From positions 62,001 through 126,000 of the forward strand of contig CAVVTR010000006.1 of the NCBI GenBank assembly GCA_963751245.1: a stretch of 64,000 bases of DNA, given 5' to 3'. Below the pieces are notes generated by a model. That model saw only the letters and a program-made list of their open reading frames with translations, was not told the origin of the DNA and did not search any database. Below, one piece after another: positions 18,653 through 27,072 of the stretch. Each line of letters begins with the position of its first letter. Positions within the stretch are counted from its first letter, which is position 1. A program made the position numbers and the translations under genes. This DNA comes from CAVVTR01 sp963751245 (GTDB lineage: Bacteria; Acidobacteriota; Thermoanaerobaculia; Thermoanaerobaculales; Thermoanaerobaculaceae).

Positions 18653-19510
18653 ATGCCGGGCAGATTCAAAAGAGATTGCGACCCTGTCGGAGTCGCGGTT
18701 ATCACGCTCGCGCTGCTGGCGGGGGCGGGTACGGCGTCGGCCCAGAGGACCGAGCCCCCGCCCCGGGCGCTCGGCACGGCGGGCATCGTGGAGCACCCCG
18801 GAGCGCAGGTGCCGCTGGACCTGGAGTTCACGGCGGAAGACGGCAGCCAGGTCCGCCTCGGACAGCTCGTGCGAGGGGACCGTCCGGTGATCCTCAACCT
18901 CGTCTACTACGAGTGCCCGATGCTGTGCGGCCTGGTGCTGCAGGGAATGCTCGACGGCATGGAAGGCCTGCGGCTCTCGGTGGGCCGGGACTTCGACGTT
19001 GTGACGGTGAGCATCAACCCGAAGGAGACGCCCACACTGGCGCGCCTGAAGAAGCAGGGCTACCTGAAGGCGTACGGGCGCCCGGAAGCGGCTCGCGGCT
19101 GGCACTTCCTGGTGGGCACGGAGGCCAACATCCGGCGTCTCGCCGACACCGTCGGGTTCGAGTACCACTGGGACGCCAGGACGAACCAGTTCGTCCACGC
19201 CGCCGGCATCTTCGTGCTGACGCCCAGGGGGAAGGTGGCGCGCTACCTCTACGGGGTCCAGTACGAGCCGAGGACGCTGCGCCTCGCGCTGACGGAGGCG
19301 GGGCGGGGGACGGTGGGCGGCACGACGGACCGCATCATCCTCTACTGCTTCCACTACGACTCGAACACGGGACGGTACGTGCTGGCGGCCACCAACCTGA
19401 TGCGTCTGGGCGGGGCGCTGAGCCTCGTCGTGGTCGGCGTCTGGCTGGGCGGCTGGTGGTGGAGGTCGTCGCGCCACGGGGCGGCCAGGGATGGGGGGAG
19501 CCGCCCTTGA
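18653..19510 (+). CDS. SCO1/SenC copper chaperone for cytochrome oxidase CuA
   Basis: 285 residues. The signal sequence (VAVITLALLAGAGTASAQ) is followed by a thioredoxin-fold SCO domain with the copper site CPMLC (~residues 89-93) in VYYECPMLCGLV and the third ligand His in FVHAAGIFVL (~183). A C-terminal hydrophobic stretch (ALSLVVVGVWLGGWWW) would anchor it. Its reading frame ends inside the beginning of coxB (20 bp overlap), which ties CuA delivery to CuA-subunit synthesis. Confidence 0.9.
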   Translation: MPGRFKRDCDPVGVAVITLALLAGAGTASAQRTEPPPRALGTAGIVEHPGAQVPLDLEFTAEDGSQVRLGQLVRGDRPVILNLVYYECPMLCGLVLQGMLDGMEGLRLSVGRDFDVVTVSINPKETPTLARLKKQGYLKAYGRPEAARGWHFLVGTEANIRRLADTVGFEYHWDARTNQFVHAAGIFVLTPRGKVARYLYGVQYEPRTLRLALTEAGRGTVGGTTDRIILYCFHYDSNTGRYVLAATNLMRLGGALSLVVVGVWLGGWWWRSSRHGAARDGGSRP

Positions 19511-20483
19511 GCGCTCTCCTCCCCCCCTTCTGGCCGTCGCCGCCGGCAGCGCCGGGTCGTTCTGGATGCCCGTCGAGGCATCGACCTCTGCGGGCGAGGT
19601 GGATGGCCTGTTTACCTTCGTGCTCTGGGTCTGCATCGCTTTCTTCGCCCTCATCGTCGCACTGATGGTGGCGTTCGTGATCCGGTACCGGCGGCGCGAG
19701 GGACGGGAGCCCGAGCCCTCCCCCGACCACAACACGCGCCTGGAGGTGACCTGGACCGTCATCCCCGTGATCCTGGTGATCATCATCTTCGCCTGGGGGT
19801 TCAAGGCGTTCCTGGACATCAACACGCCTCCGGCCGACGCCTACGAGGTCCAGGTGACCGCGCAGAAGTGGAAGTGGCTCTTCACGTATCCCAACGGCCA
19901 CGTGGACGAGAACCTCCACGTGCCCCTCGACCGCCCCGTGAAAGTCGTGATGACCTCCGAGGACGTGATCCACTCCTTCTACGTCCCGGCGTTCCGGATC
20001 AAGCGTGACGTCGTGCCCGGCCGCTACTCCACCATCTGGTTCCGCGCGACCCGGGCGGGGACGTTCCAGATCTTCTGCGCCGAGTACTGCGGGGACGGGC
20101 ACTCGGACATGCTGGCAAGCGTCGTGGTCCACGAGCCCGGGGGGTTCGAGACCTGGCTGGCGAAGGCAGAGGCGCAGACGGCGAGCCTGTCGCCGGCGCA
20201 GGCCGGTGAGCACCTCTACCGGACGCGGGGGTGCGCCCAGTGCCACTCGGTGGACGGGAAGGCCGGCATCGGTCCCTCGTTCAGGGGGCTCTTCGGGCAC
20301 ACCGTCGCGCTGCGTGGCGGCGCCACGGTGACGGCCGACGAGAACTACGTCCGGGAGTCCATCCTCGACCCGCAGGCCAAGGTCGTGGCGGGGTTCGACC
20401 CGGTGATGCCCACGTACAAGGGGCGCATCTCCGACCAGGACATCACCGCCATCGTGGCCTACCTGAAGACCCTGGAGAAGTGA
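19491..20483 (+). CDS. coxB: caa3-type cytochrome c oxidase subunit II (CuA plus fused cytochrome c)
   Basis: 330 residues. Two N-terminal helices (~40-65 and ~85-110) are followed by a cupredoxin domain with the complete CuA site CAEYCGDGHSDM (~200-211), then a cytochrome c domain with CAQCH (~247-251) and distal Met in VMPTYKG. The haem c makes this a caa3 enzyme, able to take electrons straight from ActE. The start is uncertain: the ATG at 19491 overlaps SCO; an ATG at 19566 (MPVEAST) is an alternative. Confidence 0.93.
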   Translation: MGGAALERSPPPLLAVAAGSAGSFWMPVEASTSAGEVDGLFTFVLWVCIAFFALIVALMVAFVIRYRRREGREPEPSPDHNTRLEVTWTVIPVILVIIIFAWGFKAFLDINTPPADAYEVQVTAQKWKWLFTYPNGHVDENLHVPLDRPVKVVMTSEDVIHSFYVPAFRIKRDVVPGRYSTIWFRATRAGTFQIFCAEYCGDGHSDMLASVVVHEPGGFETWLAKAEAQTASLSPAQAGEHLYRTRGCAQCHSVDGKAGIGPSFRGLFGHTVALRGGATVTADENYVRESILDPQAKVVAGFDPVMPTYKGRISDQDITAIVAYLKTLEK

Positions 20484-20502
20484 CGGAGGAGAAAGGTCGA
20501 CC

Positions 20503-22203
20503 ATGGCGAGCATCGACACCACCGCCGGCGCCGCGATCCCGGCCACCGGGGACACCCTCCGGGCGGACAACTATCTCACCCACGAACGCGGGCTGCGCTC
20601 CTGGCTGCTGACCCTCGACCACAAGCGGATCGGCGTGATGTACCTGGTGTCGATCCTCTCCGCGTTCCTGCTGGGCGGGATCATCGCCCTGCTCATGCGC
20701 ACCGAGCTCCTGACACCGCAGCGCACCATCATGGGGGCCCACACCTACAACGAGATGTTCACTCTGCACGGCGCCATCATGATCTTCCTCTTCATCATCC
20801 CGGGCATCCCGGCGGCGCTGGGGAACTTCGTGCTACCGCTCATGCTGGGCGCCCAGGACGTGGCCTTCCCGCGGCTCAACCTCGCGAGCTACTACATGTG
20901 GGTGACGGGCGCGCTGCTGGCGCTGGTCTCCATCGTCACCGGGTCGGTGGACACCGGGTGGACGTTCTACACGCCGTACAGTACGACGACCAGCGGAAGC
21001 GTTGTGGCGATGGTCTTCGGCATCTTCGTGCTGGGGTTCTCCTCGATCTTCACCGGGCTGAACTTCATCGTGACCATCCACAAGCTCCGGCCGGAGGGTA
21101 TGACCTGGTTCCGGATGCCGCTGTTCCTGTGGGGGCTCTACGGCACCGCCGTCATCCAGATCCTGGCCACGCCGGTTCTGGGCATCACGTTGCTGCTGCT
21201 CATCGTGGAGAGGGTCGTGGGCGTGGGCATCTTCGATCCCGCCCTGGGCGGCGACCCGGTGCTCTTCCAGCACTTCTTCTGGTTCTACTCCCACCCGGCC
21301 GTCTACATCATGATCCTGCCCGCCATGGGGATCATGAGCGAGCTGGTCTCCACCTTCAGCCGCAAGCACATCTTCGGGTACCGGTTCATCGCCATGAGCT
21401 CCATCGCCATCGCGGTGCTGAGCTTCCTGGTGTGGGGCCACCACATGTTCGTGAGCGGCCAGTCCACGCTGGCAGGCATGGTCTTCAGCTTTCTCACGTT
21501 CATGGTCGCCATCCCCTCCGCGATCAAGGTCTTCAACTGGACCGCCACCATGTACAAGGGCTCCATCTGGCTGGCGGCGCCGATGCTCTACGCCCTGGGC
21601 TTTCTGTTCCTGTTCGGCATCGGCGGGCTCACGGGGCTGTTCCTGGGGGCCCTGGCCGTCGACGTCCACCTCCACGACACCTACTTCGTGGTGGCCCACT
21701 TCCACTACGTGATGTTCGGCGGAACGGTGATGGGGTTTCTGGGCGGGCTCCACTACTGGTGGCCCAAGATGTTCGGGCGGATGTACTCCGAGCGGTGGGC
21801 GCGGCTGGCGGCGCTGCTCATCTTCGTCGGCTTCAACGTGACCTTCTTCACCCAGTTCGTGATGGGGAGCCACGGCATGCCGCGCCGCTACTACAACTAC
21901 CTTCCCCGGTTCGAGCCCTACCACGTGGCATCCACCCTCGGCTCGTACGTCCTCGCCGTGGGCTTCTTCGTCATGGCGGGGTACCTGCTCCGGTCGCTGT
22001 GGCGCGGGGAGCCCGCGCCTGCCAACCCGTGGGGCGCGGCCACCCTCGAGTGGACGACGACGTCGCCTCCTCCTCACGACAACTTCGCCAGTCCCCCCGA
22101 GAAGGTGGGCGACCCCTATGACCTGTCCGGGCTGCGCTGGGACGACGTGGCTCGTGGTTTCGTTCCCGTGTCCGGGACGGCGGCGCCCGCGCCGGCGCCG
22201 TGA
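20503..22203 (+). CDS. ctaD: caa3-type cytochrome c oxidase subunit I, A2-type haem-copper oxidase
   Basis: 566 residues, ~12 helices. Haem and CuB ligands are visible: TLHGAIMIF, WGHHMF, and HDTYFVVAHFHYV. The CuB/Tyr helix reads FWFYSHPAVYIMILP: instead of the D-channel glutamate (HPEVY) it has the Tyr-Ser pair of A2-type oxidases such as those of Rhodothermus and Thermus. AGGAGAAAGG precedes the ATG. It couples reduction of O2 to proton pumping and is the catalytic subunit of the oxidase encoded here. Confidence 0.96.
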   Translation: MASIDTTAGAAIPATGDTLRADNYLTHERGLRSWLLTLDHKRIGVMYLVSILSAFLLGGIIALLMRTELLTPQRTIMGAHTYNEMFTLHGAIMIFLFIIPGIPAALGNFVLPLMLGAQDVAFPRLNLASYYMWVTGALLALVSIVTGSVDTGWTFYTPYSTTTSGSVVAMVFGIFVLGFSSIFTGLNFIVTIHKLRPEGMTWFRMPLFLWGLYGTAVIQILATPVLGITLLLLIVERVVGVGIFDPALGGDPVLFQHFFWFYSHPAVYIMILPAMGIMSELVSTFSRKHIFGYRFIAMSSIAIAVLSFLVWGHHMFVSGQSTLAGMVFSFLTFMVAIPSAIKVFNWTATMYKGSIWLAAPMLYALGFLFLFGIGGLTGLFLGALAVDVHLHDTYFVVAHFHYVMFGGTVMGFLGGLHYWWPKMFGRMYSERWARLAALLIFVGFNVTFFTQFVMGSHGMPRRYYNYLPRFEPYHVASTLGSYVLAVGFFVMAGYLLRSLWRGEPAPANPWGAATLEWTTTSPPPHDNFASPPEKVGDPYDLSGLRWDDVARGFVPVSGTAAPAPAP

Positions 22204-22214
22204 CGGAGGTGGCC

Positions 22215-23036
22215 ATGGATGCGACGGTCACGGGCACCGGTACGACGGAGGAGACGGTCGGCAGTGCGGCGCGCGAGCCGCACCTGGCCCACCACTACGG
22301 GAGCGCCGCGCAGCAGCGCGAGGCCGGCAAGCTGGGCATGTGGCTCTTCCTCGCCACGGAGATCCTCCTGTTCGGCGGGCTGTTCTGTGCCTACGCGGTG
22401 TACCGGGCGAACCACCCGGAGATCTTCCTCTACGCCCACCGCTTCCTCGACAAGACGCTGGGGACGGTGAACACGGCGGTGCTCATCTGCTCCTCCTTCA
22501 CGATGGCGCTGGCGGTGCGGGCGGCGCAGCTCGGCAGGCGGAGGCTCCTCATGGGGCTGCTCGGCGCCACCATCCTGCTGGCCTTCTGCTTCCTCGGCAT
22601 CAAGGGCGTCGAATACGAGAGCAAGTGGAAGGAGGGCCTGCTGTGGGGGCGGCGCTTCCACGCGGAGCTCCCGGCGCCACCGGCGCCGGCGGCCGAGCCC
22701 CGGATCCCGTCGGTTCCGGCCTCCGGCGACCGCTCGACGATCCCGCCGGCAGCCGAGGGACCCGAGGGCCTGGCCGGGCCGCCGAGGGCGGCGCCCGTCG
22801 AGGCGGCGGCGCCGAAGAACGTGCAGATCTTCTTCGGGGTCTACTTCCTGATGACGGGGCTGCACGGCATCCACGTGCTGGCCGGCATTGTCCTGCTTTC
22901 CTGGATGCTGCGCCGCGCGTGGCGGGGGGAGTTCGGCCCGGCCTACTACACGCCGGTGGATCTCACCGGGCTGTACTGGCACCTGGTGGACCTCATCTGG
23001 ATCTATCTGTTTCCGCTTCTGTACCTGATCCACTGA
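22215..23036 (+). CDS. ctaE: Cytochrome c oxidase subunit III with a Pro/Ala-rich insertion
   Basis: 273 residues from the ATG at 22215 (CGGAGG upstream); the GTG at 22200, which overlaps the ctaD stop, is less likely. The COX3 fold is recognisable: LGMWLFLATEILLFGGLF, VYFLMTGLHGIHVLAG and TGLYWHLVDLIWIYLFPLLY. Between these, ~residues 145-200 form an insertion rich in Pro, Ala and Glu (e.g. ELPAPPAPAAEPRIP) that is absent from ordinary subunit III and would form a periplasmic or cytoplasmic loop between helices. Confidence 0.92.
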   Translation: MDATVTGTGTTEETVGSAAREPHLAHHYGSAAQQREAGKLGMWLFLATEILLFGGLFCAYAVYRANHPEIFLYAHRFLDKTLGTVNTAVLICSSFTMALAVRAAQLGRRRLLMGLLGATILLAFCFLGIKGVEYESKWKEGLLWGRRFHAELPAPPAPAAEPRIPSVPASGDRSTIPPAAEGPEGLAGPPRAAPVEAAAPKNVQIFFGVYFLMTGLHGIHVLAGIVLLSWMLRRAWRGEFGPAYYTPVDLTGLYWHLVDLIWIYLFPLLYLIH

Positions 23037-23056
23037 GGAGAGAGCGAGGCGGCACG

Positions 23057-23431
23057 ATGGCGGACATGGTCGACAGCGGACGCCGGGCCGGAGAGGCGCC
23101 CGGTCACGGGACGGGGGCCGGGCACGTGACGCCGGTCCGGGTGCTGGCCGGGGTGTGGGGTGCGCTGCTGCTGCTCACGCTGCTGACGGTGGGCGCGACC
23201 CGCTTCGAGTTCGGCGACTACAACCTCTGGATCGCCATGGGCATCGCCACGGCGAAGGGCGCGCTGGTCGTGCTCTACTTCATGCACATGCGCTACGAGC
23301 GCCCCTTCAACGCGGTGGTGTTCCTCGCCGCCCTGGCGTTCGTGGCCCTGTTCGTGTCGCTCACCCTGATGGACTCGCAGGCCTACCAGCCGCAGCTCAT
23401 CCCCGGCTACGCGCCGGGGCTCGCCCGGTGA
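23057..23431 (+). CDS. ctaF: Cytochrome c oxidase subunit IV (small membrane subunit)
   Basis: 124 residues with three helices in the COX4-pro pattern: VLAGVWGALLLLTLLTVGAT, LWIAMGIATAKGALVVLYFMHMRYE and VVFLAALAFVALFVSL. The motif AKGALVVLYFMHMRYE is highly typical. It is a structural subunit without cofactors. It overlaps the next gene by 4 bp (GTGA). Confidence 0.9.
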   Translation: MADMVDSGRRAGEAPGHGTGAGHVTPVRVLAGVWGALLLLTLLTVGATRFEFGDYNLWIAMGIATAKGALVVLYFMHMRYERPFNAVVFLAALAFVALFVSLTLMDSQAYQPQLIPGYAPGLAR

Positions 23432-24009
23432 GCGGCACGGCCGGAGCTCGCGGGGCGCCGGTCCGCCGCGACGTGGGGAGGATGGGCATGGCGATGCTCC
23501 TCGCCACGCTGGGCATGCTGTTCGGCGCCAGCCTCGTGGCCACGCTGCTTGTGCGCGGCCGCGCCTCCGCCTGGCCGCCCCCGGGCATGCCGCCGCTGCC
23601 GTCCCGCCTCTGGCTGAGCACGGTGCTGATCGTGGCGGCCAGCGCGGCACTGGCCGGCGCGCTCCGCGCGGCGCGGCGCGATGATCTGCGGGCGCTGCGC
23701 CGGCTGCTCCTCCTCTCCCTCGTGCTCGGCGTGGCGTTCCTGGCCAGCCAGACCGCCAGCTGGTTCACCCTGGTTGCGGAGCACGTGACTCCGGCACGCA
23801 ACCTCTGGGCGTTCACCTTCTTCGTGCTGACTGCGCTCCACGCCGTTCACGTGGTGGGAGGGCTCATTCCCCTGTCGACGGTGACGGTGAAGGCGTTCGG
23901 CGGGCGCTACTCGGCCCCGGAGCACGCCGGCGTCGAGTACACGGCGATGTACTGGCACTTCCTGGACGCCGTATGGCTGGTGCTGTTCGTCGTCCTGGTG
24001 CTGCTGTAG
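23428..24009 (+). CDS. Second, shorter COX3-family membrane protein
   Basis: 193 residues from GTG overlapping the ctaF stop. It has five helices; ARNLWAFTFFVLTALHAVHVVGG and GVEYTAMYWHFLDAVWLVLFVVLVLL are classical subunit III helices, so it is a diverged subunit III lacking the first part. A second COX3-like gene at the end of caa3 operons occurs elsewhere; whether it replaces or accompanies CtaE is unknown. It is the last gene of the block and converges on the DUF3179 gene 15 bp away. Confidence 0.85.
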   Translation: MSGTAGARGAPVRRDVGRMGMAMLLATLGMLFGASLVATLLVRGRASAWPPPGMPPLPSRLWLSTVLIVAASAALAGALRAARRDDLRALRRLLLLSLVLGVAFLASQTASWFTLVAEHVTPARNLWAFTFFVLTALHAVHVVGGLIPLSTVTVKAFGGRYSAPEHAGVEYTAMYWHFLDAVWLVLFVVLVLL

Positions 24010-24024
24010 GGGCGGCGGCGGGGC

Positions 24025-25122
24025 TCAGCGGGGGGGTGCGAGCCACACCGTGGCGGGGTCCGCGGGGTGCGTGGCGTACCAGGCGAAGGTGAAGGCGACG
24101 AGGCAGGGCAGCTGCTTCCCCTCGGGGTCGGAGACGGTGACCACCGCCGTGCCGGGGCCGGTGGTGATCCGCACGGGCGCGCCGCCGAGCGCGGTGGCCC
24201 AGGTCCCGCGAGCATCCGCGCGGGAGGCCGCGAGGGCGAGGGGAACGACCCACCGCCGGCCGCCGAGGAAGATGACGACGACGGGGGCCTTCAGCGCCGT
24301 CGTCTCGTGGGGCGGAAGCGGCGAGACGGGGAAGCGGAGCTCGTCGGAGCCGAAGTAGCTGGCGTAGGGCTCCCGGCCGTACCTCTCCAGCATGTCGGGA
24401 CGCGGCGCCAGGACGGTGGTTCCGGGCTCCCTCCTGCGCCACTCGCCCCAGGTGGCGAGGCACGCCGGAAGCACGTCGAGGTGGGCGCCCGCGGCCGCAG
24501 CCGGACCGGCCACGGCGGCCTGCAGGAGCTGGCTCCAGAGGCTCTCGCCCCGGGCCTCCGGCTCCCGGTCGTAGAGGAGCGGGGAGGACTGGTAGAGGAG
24601 ACCACTGAAGCCGAAGTCCAGGGTGGCATCTTTGACGCGCCTCGAGAATACCGCCACGCTCCCGGACAGGGGGTGGTAGGTGACGAGGACGGGGAGCCCT
24701 CCCAGGGTGTCGTTGACGGCCTCGTGCCAGACGAGAAAGCGGAGGGGGTAGGCGCGGGCCTGACCGCGGACCACGAGACCGACGACGCGGTCACCGGGGA
24801 CGAGCAGCTTGCCGTCCCGCCGGCCGGAGGTGCGGTCGAGGTCCGCCACGGTCCACACCGGGGGCGCGTCGAGCACCTCGATGGCGTCGCGCGGCAGTCC
24901 CGAGGTCACGATGCGGTCCGCCGGCACCGTGGCGGAGTCGAGGGTGAAGCCGTAGGAGGCCACCGTGCGCCCGTCGCCCCGGGAGGTGGGGGGGCGGGAG
25001 GAGATGACGCCGGCGATGTGCCACGCGAACGCCGCCGTGGTGAGGCCGAGGACGGCGAGGACGATCCAGCCGCCCGAGCGGATGAACGGGCGGGACGTCG
25101 GGGGCATCCCGCCGGGCCTCAT
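24025..25122 (-). CDS. DUF3179 family protein, membrane-anchored or exported
   Basis: 365 residues. One N-terminal hydrophobic segment (GGWIVLAVLGLTTAAFAWHI) is followed by a DUF3179 domain: RAYPLRFLVWHEAVNDTLGG, LVTYHPLSGSVAVFSR and DFGFSGLLYQSSPLLYDRE. In many DUF3179 proteins the third motif carries a Cys (TYCPLC); here it is YHPLSG, so the possible thiol site is missing. Function is unknown for the family. The ATG overlaps the ctaB stop (ATGA), so it is coupled to haem O synthase and probably has an oxidase- or copper/haem-related job, but that is inference. Confidence 0.82.
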   Translation of the reverse strand: MRPGGMPPTSRPFIRSGGWIVLAVLGLTTAAFAWHIAGVISSRPPTSRGDGRTVASYGFTLDSATVPADRIVTSGLPRDAIEVLDAPPVWTVADLDRTSGRRDGKLLVPGDRVVGLVVRGQARAYPLRFLVWHEAVNDTLGGLPVLVTYHPLSGSVAVFSRRVKDATLDFGFSGLLYQSSPLLYDREPEARGESLWSQLLQAAVAGPAAAAGAHLDVLPACLATWGEWRRREPGTTVLAPRPDMLERYGREPYASYFGSDELRFPVSPLPPHETTALKAPVVVIFLGGRRWVVPLALAASRADARGTWATALGGAPVRITTGPGTAVVTVSDPEGKQLPCLVAFTFAWYATHPADPATVWLAPPR

Positions 25123-26066
25123 GGCGACGGCGCCTCCAGGGAGGCCGGTTGGAGCCGCGCGGTGGCCCGGGCGGGCGCTCCGCCCGCGTGGCTCTGCGGG
25201 GAACGGGAGCGATCCGCCACCATCAGGCCCAGGAGCAGGGGGAGGTAGAGAAGGGTCGCGAGGAACAGACGCCGCGCGTTGCGCAGGCTGCGGTCGCGCG
25301 CCAGGCGGGTCCCGAGCACGAGCAGACCCGCGCCCAGGAGCACGCCTCCGGCGGCGAAGGTCCACCCGGTGAGGCCGCCCAGGGCGGCGACGATCCCCAG
25401 GGGGAGCAGGGCGACGATGTAGAGGTTCGCCATCAGGGCGGTGGCGCCGCCGGAGGGGTCCACCACCGAGAGGACCTGGAAGCCGCCGCGGGCGTAGTCC
25501 TCGCGGTAGACCCACGACAGGGCGAGAAAGTGGGGGATCTGCCAGATGAACAGCACGACGGAGAGCACCCACGCCCCGAAGCCCACGTGGCCGGTGGCCG
25601 CGGTCCAGCCCATCATGGGCGGGATGGCGCCGCACAGGGCGCCGACCAGGGTGCACAGGCTGGTGCGGGGCTTCAGGGGGGTGTAGACGAGGGTGTACAG
25701 GAGGACCACGACGGCGCCGAGGGCGGCGGTGAGGAGGTTGACCGCAGCCGCCAGGAGCACCGTCCCGGCCACGGCCGAGGCCACTCCGAAGACGGCGGCC
25801 TGCGCGGGCGTCACGACGCCGGCGGGGATGGGACGACGGCGGGTGCGCTCCATCTGCGCGTCGCGGACGCGCTCGGTGACCTCGTTGAGCGCCATCGCGC
25901 CGGCCGCGGTGAGCGCGGTACCCGCGAGGGTGAGGGCCAGCCGGCCGAGCGCGGGTTCCCCGCGGCTTCCCATCACGAACCCGACGGCCGCCGTCACGGT
26001 CACGAGGGAGACGAGGCGCGCCTTGGTCAGCTCCACGAGCATCGCCGTGGCGGCGCGGGGCGTCAC
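25119..26066 (-). CDS. ctaB: Protohaem IX farnesyltransferase (haem O synthase)
   Basis: Adds a farnesyl group to haem b, giving haem O for the oxidase encoded opposite. About nine membrane helices over 315 residues. The prenyl-diphosphate motif is present as NEVTERVRDAQMERTRRRP, with Glu in place of the usual Asp/Gln at two positions, and the second motif as WQIPHFLALSWVYREDYARGG. The start used is GTG 26066; the frame stays open upstream to 26204 without similarity, and ATG 26051-26042 region (MLVELTKARL) is a shorter choice. The 218 bp to queE carries no gene. Confidence 0.92.
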   Translation of the reverse strand: MTPRAATAMLVELTKARLVSLVTVTAAVGFVMGSRGEPALGRLALTLAGTALTAAGAMALNEVTERVRDAQMERTRRRPIPAGVVTPAQAAVFGVASAVAGTVLLAAAVNLLTAALGAVVVLLYTLVYTPLKPRTSLCTLVGALCGAIPPMMGWTAATGHVGFGAWVLSVVLFIWQIPHFLALSWVYREDYARGGFQVLSVVDPSGGATALMANLYIVALLPLGIVAALGGLTGWTFAAGGVLLGAGLLVLGTRLARDRSLRNARRLFLATLLYLPLLLGLMVADRSRSPQSHAGGAPARATARLQPASLEAPSP

Positions 26067-26284
26067 GGCTCGCTCCGGCGCGCCACGGCGGCCCGCGCCT
26101 GCGGCGCGGCCGGCGCTTCCACGGTGAAGGGATGTACGGGACTCACGCTGCCTGCAACGCGCCCCGCCGCTTCGAATTCCCGCAAACGCGCCTGGCAGGC
26201 CCATCTCCGGGTTGGGAGAGTCGGCCCTGGCAGCGGCGTGTATGCTTGGGCTGCGGCCCGCGGGCGGGCCGGACGGAGCGGAGC

Positions 26285-26959
26285 ATGGTCATCGCCGAGA
26301 CGTTCACCTCTCTGCAGGGCGAGGGGATCCTCGCCGGGGTCCCGTCGTTCTTCGTACGGACCACGGGGTGCAACCTCCGCTGCGTCTGGTGCGACACGCC
26401 CTACACCTCCTGGCACCCGGAGGGCAGGCGGCGAGGCGTGGGCGAGCTGATCGGCGAGGCCGTGGCCAGCGGCGTCCGCCACGCCGTGGTGACCGGGGGA
26501 GAGCCGCTGCTCCAGCGGGAGGTGGGGGTGTTGACCCGGGGACTGGCGGCGGCGGGGCTCCACGTGACGGTGGAGACCGCGGGGACCGTGGTGCCGGAGT
26601 TCACCTGTGACCTGCTGTCGGTGTCGCCGAAGACGGCGTGCTCCGACCCCGGAGGCCGCTTCCGGGAGCGACACCGCGCGGTGAGGACGGACCTGCGACC
26701 GCTGCGGGATCTGTTGCGCAGGCACCGCGACCACCAGCTCAAGTTCGTCGTCCGGGAGGCGGCCGATCTGGACGAGGTGGAGGCCCTTCTCGCCGCGGTG
26801 TCGGGAGACCGCTCCCGGGTGCTGCTCATGCCGGAGGGCAGGACCGCCGCGGAGGTCGCCGCGCGGGCTCCGGAGGTGGCCGGGCTCTGCCTGAGGCACG
26901 GGTTCCGCTACTCGCCCCGGCTCCACCTCTCGTTGTTCGGGAGCGGCCGCGGGGTGTGA
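26285..26959 (+). CDS. queE: 7-carboxy-7-deazaguanine synthase (radical SAM)
   Basis: Third step of queuosine/7-deazaguanine synthesis: ring contraction of 6-carboxytetrahydropterin. 224 residues. The start ETFTSLQGEG is diagnostic; the radical SAM cluster is CNLRCVWCDTP (CX3CX2C, ~residues 29-36), followed by VVTGGEPLLQ. The HQLKFVVR strand near residue 150 is also typical. No queC, queD or queF is adjacent. The ATG at 26285 is preceded by a weak GGAGCGGAG. Confidence 0.93.
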   Translation: MVIAETFTSLQGEGILAGVPSFFVRTTGCNLRCVWCDTPYTSWHPEGRRRGVGELIGEAVASGVRHAVVTGGEPLLQREVGVLTRGLAAAGLHVTVETAGTVVPEFTCDLLSVSPKTACSDPGGRFRERHRAVRTDLRPLRDLLRRHRDHQLKFVVREAADLDEVEALLAAVSGDRSRVLLMPEGRTAAEVAARAPEVAGLCLRHGFRYSPRLHLSLFGSGRGV

Positions 26960-27072
26960 GTCGGGGCGGCGCCGGCGGCTTCCGGCCTCCCGGAGGATCT
27001 GGTAGCTTCGTGGTGAAGCGGAACACGTTGGATCGTTGGTGGACCGGTGAGGGCCGGGAGGGGAGGACGCCG

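Noticed and set aside
16517..19825. 1102-codon open frame on the minus strand opposite actE-SCO
   Set aside because: Product is Arg/His/Gln/Pro-rich without motifs; the plus strand encodes recognisable ACIII subunits. This is the usual antisense frame of high-GC coding DNA.
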